Source of the DNA: Pantanalinema sp. GBBB05
GTDB taxonomy: Bacteria; Cyanobacteriota; Cyanobacteriia; Leptolyngbyales; Leptolyngbyaceae
Reading direction: 5' to 3'
NCBI GenBank assembly: GCA_016743235.1
Contig: VRZD01000001.1
Span: 310,001 to 374,000 of the forward strand
Length of the DNA stretch: 64,000 nucleotides
In this document: positions 26,735 through 35,598 of the stretch, piece after piece
Layout: the number at the start of each line of letters is the position of its first letter
How positions within the stretch are numbered: position 1 is the stretch's first letter
Translations under genes and position numbers: made by a program
The notes under the pieces: model-generated
Databases searched by the model: none
Told to the model about the DNA's origin: nothing
The model's input: the letters and a program-made list of their open reading frames with translations, nothing else

Positions 26735-27580
26735 ATGCTGCACGGCTTTATTCCATCCGATCGCTTTTTCGCCTACCTCTCGTGGTCTGATATTCAAGCG
26801 ATGCCCGATAAAGAAAACGTGGTGATTATTCAGCCAATTGGTGCGATCGAACAGCATGGTCACCATTTACCGCTAGCGGTTGATGCGGCGATCGGAGTAG
26901 CCGTATTAGGCAAAGCATTAGCCAGATTGGCAGCTGAGATTCCTGCCTATGCGCTGCCGTCGTTGGACTATGGCAAATCCAATGAGCACTGGCATTTTCC
27001 CGGAACGATTACGTTAAGTAGTCAAACGTTGATCGCCGTGTTAATGGAAGTGGGAGAAAGTATTTATCGGGCCGGCTTTCGCAAACTGGTATTGATGAAT
27101 TCTCATGGAGGACAGCCACAAATTGTCGAGATAGTGGCGCGGGATTTACATCAACGCTATGCCGATTTCATGGTCTTTCCGCTATTTACCTGGCGGGTGC
27201 CGAATATGGCGGCAGAGTTACTCACTCCACAAGAACGGGAATGGGGGATCCATGCCGGAGACGCGGAAACTAGCTTATTACTGGCACTTTTGCCCGATCA
27301 CGTCAAGATGGAACAGGCGATCGCTGAGTATCCCCCTCCTTTACCAGCAACCAGCCTTTTAAGTTTGGAAGGCAAGCTACCATTTGCGTGGGTGACTCGT
27401 GATATTAGCCAAAGTGGAGTAATCGGTGATCCTACGACAGCGACACCTGAGAAGGGCGAGCGCATTTTGGCTTCTCTGGCAGAGGGGTGGGTAAAAGTCA
27501 TTGAAGATATCTACCATTTTCGATCGCCACAGGTGTGGCAAGAGAACAGCGATCGAGCCAAGCTTGACAATGCCCCTTAA
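26735..27580 (+). CDS. Creatininase family amidohydrolase
   Basis: 281 residues, metal-dependent hydrolase fold. The family motifs are IQPIGAIEQHGHHLPLAVDAAIG (metal-binding Glu-x-His and Asp), LVLMNSHGGQPQIVE (SHGG) and GIHAGDAETSLLLAL (HAG-x-x-Glu). These residues bind the two metals. The family covers creatinine, formylpyrimidine and mycofactocin-precursor cleavage; nothing here tells the substrate. ATG 26735 is chosen because conservation begins there; an in-frame start at 26660 would add 25 odd residues. It ends 4 bases before the convergent Yip1-like gene. Confidence 0.9.
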   Translation: MLHGFIPSDRFFAYLSWSDIQAMPDKENVVIIQPIGAIEQHGHHLPLAVDAAIGVAVLGKALARLAAEIPAYALPSLDYGKSNEHWHFPGTITLSSQTLIAVLMEVGESIYRAGFRKLVLMNSHGGQPQIVEIVARDLHQRYADFMVFPLFTWRVPNMAAELLTPQEREWGIHAGDAETSLLLALLPDHVKMEQAIAEYPPPLPATSLLSLEGKLPFAWVTRDISQSGVIGDPTTATPEKGERILASLAEGWVKVIEDIYHFRSPQVWQENSDRAKLDNAP

Positions 27581-27584
27581 TTCC

Positions 27585-28640
27585 TTAAAGTCCACCTCGA
27601 TAGGTGTTTTGCAACATTGATTGGAGCATAGAAGTGACAACCACTTTAGATATCCAGGCAGTAAATATCAGAGAGAAAGCAACTGCCATCGGAGAGAGGG
27701 CTTCTGAGATCTTGGAAATGCGATTACAGCCTGCATAAAGGGCAAGAGTTGAGTGGCTAATCGCAACCATTGATAAAAAGAAGATTGCTTCAAAGTTTAA
27801 GATACCAATGATGCTACTAATCATTAGCAATAGTGCTGAAGAGAGCCAAGAGATTCCTACGATAAAAATATCGCCCTCGATCGAGCCGTAACCTTTGAAC
27901 ATCTTTCGGCTTAGGGCGATCGCGGCCCAGAACCCTAGGATCTGGGTAGCCCCAATAATTAAGATATTAGTAAAGTTAAATTTAATTACTTCCAAATACA
28001 TGCCAAAGGTTTTATTTACACTGAATAAAAGGCAAATAATATAAAACAACGAGAAAACAATTCCTACTTTTAGCGCCCGTTGTTTCCCAATCTCCTCATA
28101 AAGTGCTGGCAATCCACCCACAGGATTCATAATAAATAGCTTGAAGGCGGCGATCGTGTCTTGAATTATTTCCTGAGCCTGGTCTCCCGAATCCGCCGAG
28201 GGACTGGATTGGTAGGTGGTCGATCGGGCTGAACCTAAACTAGCAGGTGGGAAGGTTCTGGTCTGGCTACCCTGAAAGGAAGGGATCCTAGGCTGTTGAA
28301 CTGGTGATTCAAAGTCAGACACAAAATCTTCTGCTTCGCTGACCTCCAGACCAAATTCATCACTCCAAGCGGGCTGCTCATCCCCCGTTTTGTGACCATA
28401 GACTCTTACAGTCGTAATCGATCGCAGTCTCAGATTCTCCAGCCCTCGACGAATATAGGCGGTCAGAGTTTGTTGTTCTGGAATATCTAAAGCTTCTAAA
28501 AATACCTCAAGGCAATCACCCTGCAACTCAGTCTTTACGAAGATCCCCTTGGGCTGTAAAGAGCGATTCATTAATGCGGCGATCGCTTTGGGATCTCCCT
28601 GCTTAGCTCGATCCAGCAGATTTAACGAAGGGTTTGTCAT
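27585..28640 (-). CDS. Yip1-domain-like membrane protein with cyanobacterial N-terminal domain
   Basis: 351 residues. The N-terminal soluble part (about 1-110; SLNLLDRAKQGDPKAIAALMNRSLQPKGI) is a small domain I know only from cyanobacterial proteins; a linker of Ser/Pro/Gln follows, then five or six membrane helices (about 185-345) in which NPVGGLPALYEEIGKQRALKVG resembles the Yip1 entry motif. Probably an inner or thylakoid membrane protein of unknown role. It is convergent with the creatininase gene, and divergent from psb35 on its 5' side. Confidence 0.65.
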   Translation of the reverse strand: MTNPSLNLLDRAKQGDPKAIAALMNRSLQPKGIFVKTELQGDCLEVFLEALDIPEQQTLTAYIRRGLENLRLRSITTVRVYGHKTGDEQPAWSDEFGLEVSEAEDFVSDFESPVQQPRIPSFQGSQTRTFPPASLGSARSTTYQSSPSADSGDQAQEIIQDTIAAFKLFIMNPVGGLPALYEEIGKQRALKVGIVFSLFYIICLLFSVNKTFGMYLEVIKFNFTNILIIGATQILGFWAAIALSRKMFKGYGSIEGDIFIVGISWLSSALLLMISSIIGILNFEAIFFLSMVAISHSTLALYAGCNRISKISEALSPMAVAFSLIFTAWISKVVVTSMLQSMLQNTYRGGL

Positions 28641-28776
28641 AGTGATTGCCTCACAGGTGATTTGCCTTTCTTAGAATGCCCTAGAGCAGAACCAGGCTCC
28701 CAAATTTCTAGCCCATTCCATTTGGCGCATCACCAACCAGGGTTCGGTTTTCACACCAAAGGGTGGATTTACATAT

Positions 28777-28807
28777 TTGACAAGTAATTGTTACAGTAAT
28801 TTACATA
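28777..28807 (+). promoter_or_regulatory. psb35 promoter with HLR1-type RpaB site
   Basis: A consensus -35 box TTGACA (28777-28782) is followed by GTTACAGTAATTTACATA (28790-28807). This equals the RpaB-binding HLR1 pattern, two (G/T)TTACA octamers separated by 2 bases (GTTACAGT-AA-TTTACATA), with one base off consensus in the first half. The second half overlaps the expected -10 region. In model strains HLR1 controls high-light genes. Confidence 0.6.
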
Positions 28808-28838
28808 ACGAAATAAAGATTTACTCTTGGAGGCATCC

Positions 28839-29069
28839 ATGACGATTCTGATAGCACTATTCGTAACCGGTTGGGTGGCAGCGTCTGTATTAGGCACGAT
28901 GGCGTACTTCCGGGGCGAGCAGACGAAACCCATTCATGAGCGCAACTGGCGATCGACCTCGTTCGAGCAATTGTCTGAAGCAGTGACTGGAACCAAGATT
29001 GACTACAATACTCGCGTTCCTGCCTATAGCTTAGATGCTTATACCAGTAGCACCTTGCCCAATGCATAA
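28839..29069 (+). CDS. psb35: Photosystem II assembly protein Psb35
   Basis: 76 residues: one N-terminal transmembrane helix (MTILIALFVTGWVAASVLGTMAYF) followed by a short soluble tail with the conserved segment RGEQTKPIHERNWRS ... FEQLSEAVTGTKIDY. This fits Psb35 (Ssl2148 in Synechocystis 6803), which binds CP47 modules together with high-light-inducible proteins during PSII assembly. GGAGG at 28829-28833 fixes the ATG at 28839. The HLR1-like promoter motif upstream is consistent with light-stress control. Identity rests on recalled sequence resemblance. Confidence 0.75.
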   Translation: MTILIALFVTGWVAASVLGTMAYFRGEQTKPIHERNWRSTSFEQLSEAVTGTKIDYNTRVPAYSLDAYTSSTLPNA

Positions 29070-29107
29070 TCCAGCAGTGTGCACCGTAAATTTAGTCAAG
29101 AAGGCTA

Positions 29108-29131
29108 GGTAGGGGAACGGTATCCCCTACC
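29108..29131 (+). terminator. Hairpin downstream of psb35
   Basis: Perfect 9-base stem GGTAGGGGA (29108-29116) / TCCCCTACC (29123-29131) with a 6-base loop, 39 bases after the psb35 stop. It has no T-run, so it is either a weak terminator or a 3' mRNA-stabilising stem. Confidence 0.6.
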
Positions 29132-29480
29132 GACCCAAAGATTGTCTACCTTGTCGATGAAATCAAAGGAATAAACTACTGACAACAGAAATTCTGAGCA
29201 ATTTGTGACTAAGCAGCGATATTTTTATTAGCTAACTTAGCAAGCTACAACAGTCGAGAATTCCTCTGGTTTCCAGAAATGGCAACGGGGGAATTTGCTG
29301 TGCTGAAGCGATTCTAGGGGTTGTACCCTCAAAGGACGTGACATGGATCAATCTGTCTCAGGGTTGATCTCACTCAACTAGAGAGGCAGGAATCAACTTG
29401 GGAACTGGATTACACTCACTTGAGAGCATTGAGAAATCCGTGATGATAACAACATAGATTCCAACACGGCATTTACTTCT
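29132..29480. other. Intergenic stretch, no gene seen
   Basis: About 350 bases between the psb35 hairpin and the small ORF at 29481. I see no RNA gene or strong promoter. Short self-complementary bits (AGGG/CCCT around 29317-29330) are too small to interpret. Confidence 0.4.
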
Positions 29481-29729
29481 ATGACTTCTCACTCCTATCG
29501 GCACAGCATTCAGTTTCGTAGCGGCGCTCATCCTAACGCCAAGTATCAACTAAAAATTTCTGAGATCAACAACTATGGTCAGTTAGTGTATCGGGCTCAG
29601 TGGGACTTCCCGACGCTAAAAACTCTATTAATCTTCCTGAAAAAACACTTTCCGCATAGTCAGGCATTAGATGCTTCGATCGACCAACCGATTAGTTTTG
29701 GACGGTTAGTCGCGATCGCGAGTTGTTAA
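29481..29729 (+). CDS. Small hypothetical protein
   Basis: 82 residues, soluble, no Cys apart from the last residue, no signal peptide. The middle QLKISEINNYGQLVYRAQWDFPTLKTLLIFLKKHFP looks like a compact alpha/beta domain with real amino-acid balance, and the ATG at 29481 is well placed. I do not recognise the family. It runs in the direction of the MFS gene, which starts 107 bases later. Confidence 0.5.
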   Translation: MTSHSYRHSIQFRSGAHPNAKYQLKISEINNYGQLVYRAQWDFPTLKTLLIFLKKHFPHSQALDASIDQPISFGRLVAIASC

Positions 29730-29836
29730 TTATTCACCAGACAGCAACTCGCTCAGATTCATTGCAGAGCAACCAAAAAGAGCTAGGATTTAAGCGGCAT
29801 CTATTCTCACCATCTAGGCTGATTGTTAGCTCATAC

Positions 29837-31009
29837 ATGAATCGTAACTTTTGGATTATTGCGTTAATTTCGCTGGTTAATTCTCTTAGCTTTACTATTC
29901 TGATCCCAGTTATCTATTTATATGGACGGCAATTTGGTCTGACTGATTTTCAGACTAGTCTATTATTTTCCACCTATGCGTTTTCTCAGTTTTTTGCTAC
30001 TCCAGTAATTGGTAAACTCTCCGATCGCTTTGGCAGAAAACCATTATTAGTTATAAGTTTACTAGGAACAGTCATCGCGAATTTAATCGCTGGTACAGCA
30101 TCTGCTGCCGCTGTTTTATTTTTCGCTCGGTTCCTAGATGGTATTACTGGCGGAAATGCAGCTATCGCTCAGGCGGTGATATCAGATGTCACAACCCCAG
30201 AAAATCGAGCCAGAGGCTTTGGGATTAATGGAGCTGCCTTTGGCTTTGGCTTTGTTTTGGGACCTGCAATCAGCTTGCTAGCGCAACAGATTTCCTTGGG
30301 AGCTGCATTTTTAGTGTCAGCCGCGATCGCCTCGGTTGCGCTCCTATTAACCGTGGGTTGGCTGCCCGAAACTCTACCTCAAAAAAGGACTATTTCCCAG
30401 CACTGGTTTGATTTAGGCTTAGGCAACTTAGTTAAAGGATTAACCTTTCCCCGGGTAGGAATACTACTAATTATCAACTTTTTAATTGGTACAACATTTA
30501 CAATTTTTACCTATGCCTTTCAGCCTTATTTCATTCATGTTTTAGATCAAAATAGTAATACGTTAACCCTGATGTTTCTCTTATTCGGCGTATTGGGAAT
30601 ATTAATGCAAACGTGGGGTATTGCCCTACTGACCCGAAAATTTAACTTAGTTTATATTCTGTTTCTGGCGCTATTGATTCGCAGTTCATCCTTCGTTTTA
30701 ATGCCAATTTGGGCAAACGTGGCTTACTTCGTTGCCATCAGCATCATTTTTTCGTTATTCAATTCCTTGGTACAGCCAACAATTAACGCTCTCATTTCTT
30801 TAAATGCTCGTCCAGAAGACCAAGGCACTGCCTTAGGGTTAAATGCCTCTTACCTGAGTGCCTCTAATGCGTTTGGACCAGTGATTGCTGGCACCTTAAT
30901 CCACCAATCTGAGCCAGCCACCTATGGCTACCCACTGTATCTGGCTGGAATTTTGACTTTTTTTGTGATGGGATTAGCGATCGCAACTCGCAAAAACTAC
31001 CAGATTTAA
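29837..31009 (+). CDS. MFS transporter, TetA/drug-exporter type
   Basis: About 390 residues, 12 predicted membrane helices. The loop 2-3 motif GKLSDRFGRKPLL is typical of DHA1-family exporters, and the motif-C region GFGFVLGPAISLL lies in helix 5. Substrate unknown. The ATG at 29837 begins right before helix 1 (MNRNFWIIALISLVNSLSF); the frame is open to 29723 but those residues are not conserved-looking. AT content is somewhat higher than in the neighbours. Confidence 0.88.
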   Translation: MNRNFWIIALISLVNSLSFTILIPVIYLYGRQFGLTDFQTSLLFSTYAFSQFFATPVIGKLSDRFGRKPLLVISLLGTVIANLIAGTASAAAVLFFARFLDGITGGNAAIAQAVISDVTTPENRARGFGINGAAFGFGFVLGPAISLLAQQISLGAAFLVSAAIASVALLLTVGWLPETLPQKRTISQHWFDLGLGNLVKGLTFPRVGILLIINFLIGTTFTIFTYAFQPYFIHVLDQNSNTLTLMFLLFGVLGILMQTWGIALLTRKFNLVYILFLALLIRSSSFVLMPIWANVAYFVAISIIFSLFNSLVQPTINALISLNARPEDQGTALGLNASYLSASNAFGPVIAGTLIHQSEPATYGYPLYLAGILTFFVMGLAIATRKNYQI

Positions 31010-31107
31010 ACCAATCAAGGTAGGCTGGGCATTGATTCACCGGTAGTAACCCGATCATCTTTGCTCAACCTACCCTGACATCAGATCTGCAGAATCGGTA
31101 GCTAGAA

Positions 31108-32754
31108 TTATGCCCGATTTCCAGCGGTTAACGCCTTAAACTCTGACTCTCCAGCTTTACGGAGTAAATAGGTCATCCGATTAGTCAGCATGGTAAGAGC
31201 CCCCAAATGCATCAGGAAAGTAAAGCAAACCGTGGTTAATGCGGCTCCTTCTGCCAACAACGGTAAGAAACTAAATGCCGTAAAGTACCAGAAGATTTTG
31301 ACACTCTCGCTATAGCTATAGGCATAACTGGAGAGCATCGCCAAAAACAAAGGCGGGACAATAATCAATGCACCCACAATCACCGCTGCAAAGATATTCC
31401 GACGCTTCGATTTCATGAATAGCAACAATTGAGTCAGGGCGGCTGCCACTAATAGAAACATCGTCAACATGCCCAGACTCGCCAATCCTCTTAGGATAAA
31501 AGTTGTTCCGGTTGTACCCGCGTAGTTCACCCCTGCCCAACTGAGGATCCACGGGGTAAATAGCACCACAGGAATCAGGAGATTAATCGCGATCGCTAGT
31601 ATCGCTGGACTTTTCTCATCCCAGATTAAGTCTTTTCCTAAAGACCGATTCCAAACCTGTTTTCCCCAACGATTTTGACCATCCTGAGTTTCCCGACGAT
31701 AGCGTGCCCAGTCCAACAAGGTCTGACGATGCGGAGTCAGAGCCGCAATCATGATTGAGAACCACATCAAGTTAAAGATTGACATGATGCCTAAATCATC
31801 GGTTGGGCGCGAGTAAGAGTAACTATTGTCTCGAAACACAAAACCAAACATCATCACCTCAAAGCAAAGGGTGATCAGATAGCTATGTTTCTTACTCACC
31901 AGTGTTTGATTAGGGTTACGGAAGCGGCGATTAATGGACTTCCACAACCAGAAAGTGCCTACCGCAAAATTAACCAGGGCAAACCCAACTGCCATCGCCA
32001 AACTGTGCCCAATCCAAACATAAAACCATTGCCCTATACCCAGATAACGATAGTCATCGGTTGGGTAATAGGTACGGTTACTAAATTGGTAAACCTGGAA
32101 GAACATCAGATAGCACAAGGTAATGATGATTGCCCCTAACCAACTATGTGCCCCACCAAAAAAGGCATAGAATACAGCCGCCGTGTAGAAGAAAGCGCAG
32201 GCTCCAGCCGTCAGCACATAAATACTCAATACTTCACTAGCGGGAATTCCACCCTGTATGGCAGCTAATCCATGCAAGGGTACGGCTAGGGCAACCGCGA
32301 TCGTGGGAACAATTGGTACTCCTAGCAACTTACCAACCAAAATGTTCTGACTTGTTTGAGGACTAAGGCGAATGAAATTGAGTGTTCCCCGTCGTTCCTC
32401 TTTTGCCAGGTCATCAATCAGCATGTATACGCCAGCCATCAACATGGCAAAGGGCAATAGCCAACTCAGTACCTGAAACATATCAGACCACCAGAGTTGC
32501 CAGTTAATCACCGGATTTCCTAGGGCATCTAAAATCTGCTGATTATAACCATAGGGATCATTACCCTGAAAGTAGCGACTATACTTAGTTTCACTGGACG
32601 GCAATACCATCCAAAAGTACAGCAGGATAATGCCTTGGGCAAGTAGAGACAGACCTCCAGTCAAGATCAAGTTGCGCTGTTTCAAGCGACCTTTAATTTC
32701 ACGAAACAGTTGAGGATTCCACTCTGTAGCTTGCAGAAGTAGGTTGGGAATCAT
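31108..32754 (-). CDS. ABC transporter permease, second of two paralogues
   Basis: 548 residues with about 12 membrane helices. It starts MIPNLLLQATEWNPQLFREIKGRLKQ and shares long stretches with the gene just upstream (for example DLAKEERRGTLNFIRLSPQTSQNI against DLAKEEKQGTLNFIRLSPQTSQSI). ABC-2-type exporter subunit; a Tyr/Ser-rich loop lies between helices 1 and 2. ATG 32754 has GGAG upstream. Last gene of a three-gene unit ATPase-permease-permease, 42 bases after the first permease. Substrate unknown. Confidence 0.85.
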   Translation of the reverse strand: MIPNLLLQATEWNPQLFREIKGRLKQRNLILTGGLSLLAQGIILLYFWMVLPSSETKYSRYFQGNDPYGYNQQILDALGNPVINWQLWWSDMFQVLSWLLPFAMLMAGVYMLIDDLAKEERRGTLNFIRLSPQTSQNILVGKLLGVPIVPTIAVALAVPLHGLAAIQGGIPASEVLSIYVLTAGACAFFYTAAVFYAFFGGAHSWLGAIIITLCYLMFFQVYQFSNRTYYPTDDYRYLGIGQWFYVWIGHSLAMAVGFALVNFAVGTFWLWKSINRRFRNPNQTLVSKKHSYLITLCFEVMMFGFVFRDNSYSYSRPTDDLGIMSIFNLMWFSIMIAALTPHRQTLLDWARYRRETQDGQNRWGKQVWNRSLGKDLIWDEKSPAILAIAINLLIPVVLFTPWILSWAGVNYAGTTGTTFILRGLASLGMLTMFLLVAAALTQLLLFMKSKRRNIFAAVIVGALIIVPPLFLAMLSSYAYSYSESVKIFWYFTAFSFLPLLAEGAALTTVCFTFLMHLGALTMLTNRMTYLLRKAGESEFKALTAGNRA

Positions 32755-32796
32755 GGGCAGAGTCTCCAAAGGGACGATCGATCACAAAACGATAAA

Positions 32797-34410
32797 CTAA
32801 CGGTCTGCGGTCATCAGATTGAACTCAGACGCTCCGACTTGATGGAGCCGATACACCAAACGCTGAGTTAGTAGGCTAAATAGACCCAAGCACCCTACGA
32901 GGCTAAAGAACACCGTCAGAGGAGAAACTACTTGGGCCAACAGGGGAATGAAGCCAATCGCTGTAAATAACCAAAGAGCCGAGGCAATACTACCCAGACC
33001 ATAAACATGGAGCAGTGCCAGCAGCAACGGCGGAATCGTAATTATTCCAGCAGCTAACCCGATCGCCAGATCGCCACGGTGGTTGAACTTACTCAACAGG
33101 ATCAGTTGCACTAACACCGCACAAATCAACATAAATAGCGAGAAGATCACCAAACTGCCAAAGGCACGAAGTTGAGGCGCTGCCCGGAAGGAATCAGGAC
33201 TCAACCAGGAGAGAATCCAGGGGGTGAATAGCCCGATCGGAATGAGCAGGTTAACTGCGATCGCTAACACGGCGGGGCTGTCTTCTCCCCGGAGCAACTC
33301 TTGTCGCAACGAACGCTTGGTTGACGATCGTGAGTGGTAATGCGGTTCTGCTACTGACACATACCGAAATCTTGCCCAGTCCAACAAAGTTTGCCGCTGC
33401 GGAGTCAGAGTAGCAATGATGATCAAGAACCAGACTAGATTCATGCCTAATAACGCCATTAAATCCCAACTGTGCTCAAAGCCAGGAGAGGTTTGGCGCA
33501 GCACAAAGCCAAATAGGAACAGTTGCACACAGGCGGTTAACCCATAGCTTTGAGTCTTACTGATTAACGTCCGATTAGGATTACGGAAGCGGCGATTCAC
33601 GGCTTGCCAGATCCAGAACGTCCCTACGACTAAAATCGTTACGCCAAATCCAACTGTTGGCAGTAAAGATTCACCAAGCCATACATAGAACCATTGCCCA
33701 TGCCACCAATAATATTCATAATAAGAATTATCATAGGAGTAGTGGTAGCTAAGGGCGAAAAAGAAGTAAGCTCCTACGACAAGAATTGGTCCAATGCTAG
33801 GTTGGGTAGCTCCCTGCAAGACAAAAAATAGTGCTGTTGTGTAAAAGAAGGCACAAGCCGCGATCGTCAGTAAATAAATACTCAGTACTGTGCCAAATCC
33901 GGCTCCGGACAGCAGACCTGCGATCAGATGGAATGGAACGGCGGCTACCACTGTCACGATCGGCAGCAGCGGTACACCTACCAACTTACCCAACAAGATA
34001 CTCTGGCTTGTTTGCGGGCTAAGACGAATAAAATTCAGGGTGCCCTGTTTCTCTTCTTTTGCCAGATCACTAATTAACATATAGCTTCCAGCGGTCAGTA
34101 ATACCAGTGGCAGCAGCCAACTTAACGACTGGAAAATATCTGCCCACCAAACCGACCAATTAATCATTGGGTGACCCAAAGCATCCAGAACTTGAGAACC
34201 ACCAACTTTCCCATTCGGGTTAGGATAATACCGATGGTAAGTATAATAACGAGGAGGCAGCTGGAGCCAGAAATACAGCAGCATCAGTCCTTGAATGGCT
34301 AGGGAAGCGGTAACGGCGATCGTAATCGGCAACCGTTTAAATCGCCCTTTCACCTCTCGAAACAATTGAGGATTCCACTCAGTTGCATATAGCAGCAGAT
34401 TTGCCATCAT
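32797..34410 (-). CDS. ABC transporter permease, first of two paralogues
   Basis: 537 residues, about 12 membrane helices. N-terminus ANLLLYATEWNPQLFREVKGRFKR; conserved block SDLAKEEKQGTLNFIRLSPQTSQSILLGKLVGVP near residue 115-150, and a central charged loop QTLLDWARFRY. The repeat of this block in the next gene shows a tandem duplication followed by divergence. ATG ATG pair at 34410/34407 with AAGGA upstream. It follows the ATPase gene by 13 bases. Confidence 0.86.
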   Translation of the reverse strand: MMANLLLYATEWNPQLFREVKGRFKRLPITIAVTASLAIQGLMLLYFWLQLPPRYYTYHRYYPNPNGKVGGSQVLDALGHPMINWSVWWADIFQSLSWLLPLVLLTAGSYMLISDLAKEEKQGTLNFIRLSPQTSQSILLGKLVGVPLLPIVTVVAAVPFHLIAGLLSGAGFGTVLSIYLLTIAACAFFYTTALFFVLQGATQPSIGPILVVGAYFFFALSYHYSYDNSYYEYYWWHGQWFYVWLGESLLPTVGFGVTILVVGTFWIWQAVNRRFRNPNRTLISKTQSYGLTACVQLFLFGFVLRQTSPGFEHSWDLMALLGMNLVWFLIIIATLTPQRQTLLDWARFRYVSVAEPHYHSRSSTKRSLRQELLRGEDSPAVLAIAVNLLIPIGLFTPWILSWLSPDSFRAAPQLRAFGSLVIFSLFMLICAVLVQLILLSKFNHRGDLAIGLAAGIITIPPLLLALLHVYGLGSIASALWLFTAIGFIPLLAQVVSPLTVFFSLVGCLGLFSLLTQRLVYRLHQVGASEFNLMTADR

Positions 34411-34423
34411 CAGAATCCTTGAG

Positions 34424-35374
34424 TTAGGAGGCTTGTTGGTGTCCGAGTTTGAGGAAGATCGTTTCCAGGTTTTCCTGAGTCGGTTGAAATTCGGTGAGGG
34501 GAATTCCGGCGTAGATTAGCGATCGCAATAACTCCGCGCTATCCTCTGACGTTCCAGAAAAATGCACCCGCACTTTGGGCGTTCCGGTTAACACTTCCAT
34601 CCCTTCAACATGGGGACAGTTCTTCAGTTCTGACTTCAATGCTTCTAGATCACCCAATGTCGATAAAACAATCTGTTGGCGACTGAGACGCCGGAATAAG
34701 CTATCCAACGATGCACTTTCTACCAGGTAGCCCAGTTCCATCACGCCGACCGAAGTACAGAGTTCTTCCAGGTCACTCAGGACATGGGAAGAAATCAGCA
34801 CAGTCATCCCCGCTTCTTGCAGAACCTTAATAATTTCCCGGAACTGCACCCGTGCGATCGGATCGAGTCCTGACACGGGTTCATCCAGGAGCAGCACCAA
34901 CGGTTCATGAATAATTGTGCGGGCAAGACTGAGCCGTTGTTTCATCCCACGCGATAGGGTCGCAATCTGGCTATGGCGCTTGTGGCTTAACTGCACTAGC
35001 TCCAGCACTTCCCGCATCCGTTGGCTCCGGCGAGGCTCTCTAAGCTGATACAGCCGGGCAAAGTAGTCTAAATAATCCCAAACCGTAAGATCGTCATACA
35101 ACGGATAATCATCGGGCAAATACCCAATCTGGCGTTTTAAGGACGGGTTACTTTGGTCGCGCAATAAGCGTTCACCGTTAATATAAATCTCGCCCAAAGT
35201 GGGTTCTTCGGAAGTTGCCAACATGCGGATCAGGGTGGTTTTCCCTGCCCCATTGGGACCAATCAATCCGTAGACTTCTCCCGCTTCTACATGCAGATCA
35301 ATGTCATGGACAGCAATCTGCCGATCGAATTGTTTGGTTAGCCCGCGCGTAGAAATTGCCAGTTCTTTCGGCAT
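34424..35374 (-). CDS. ABC transporter ATP-binding protein (exporter type)
   Basis: 316 residues. Walker A GPNGAGKTT, Q-loop QIGYLPDDYPLYDDLT, signature LSRGMKQRLSLARTIIHEP, Walker B LLLDEPVSGLDP, switch His in LISSHVLSDLEEL. A roughly 85-residue C-terminal extension follows (LGDLEALKSELKNCPHVEGMEVL ...), as in CcmA/NatA-type exporters. It energises the two paralogous permeases downstream. The first gene of the minus-strand unit; its promoter must lie in 35375-35598, which also holds an 11-base direct repeat GCCGACCTAAC (35561-35571, 35583-35593). Confidence 0.93.
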   Translation of the reverse strand: MPKELAISTRGLTKQFDRQIAVHDIDLHVEAGEVYGLIGPNGAGKTTLIRMLATSEEPTLGEIYINGERLLRDQSNPSLKRQIGYLPDDYPLYDDLTVWDYLDYFARLYQLREPRRSQRMREVLELVQLSHKRHSQIATLSRGMKQRLSLARTIIHEPLVLLLDEPVSGLDPIARVQFREIIKVLQEAGMTVLISSHVLSDLEELCTSVGVMELGYLVESASLDSLFRRLSRQQIVLSTLGDLEALKSELKNCPHVEGMEVLTGTPKVRVHFSGTSEDSAELLRSLIYAGIPLTEFQPTQENLETIFLKLGHQQAS

Positions 35375-35598
35375 ATCAGGTTACAACGTCGAGTAAGGAA
35401 CTGTAAGCGTTAACCGCCAAGCACAGTTAACGCTAGACTAGCCTCTCCCTACACCAGTTGGCAGCCTGATTTCGGAAATTGAAACCAAGCATCACACAGT
35501 CAATATATTTGCCAAAGATTCTCTAGCCGGAGCGTAATTTTCGGCTAGATCAGACATTCTGCCGACCTAACTCAGCGTGTCAGCCGACCTAACCGGGG

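Noticed and set aside
35561..35593. Direct repeat GCCGACCTAAC twice as a possible attachment site or array
   Set aside because: Only two copies 22 bases apart with no integrase or spacer pattern; noted in the ATPase entry only.
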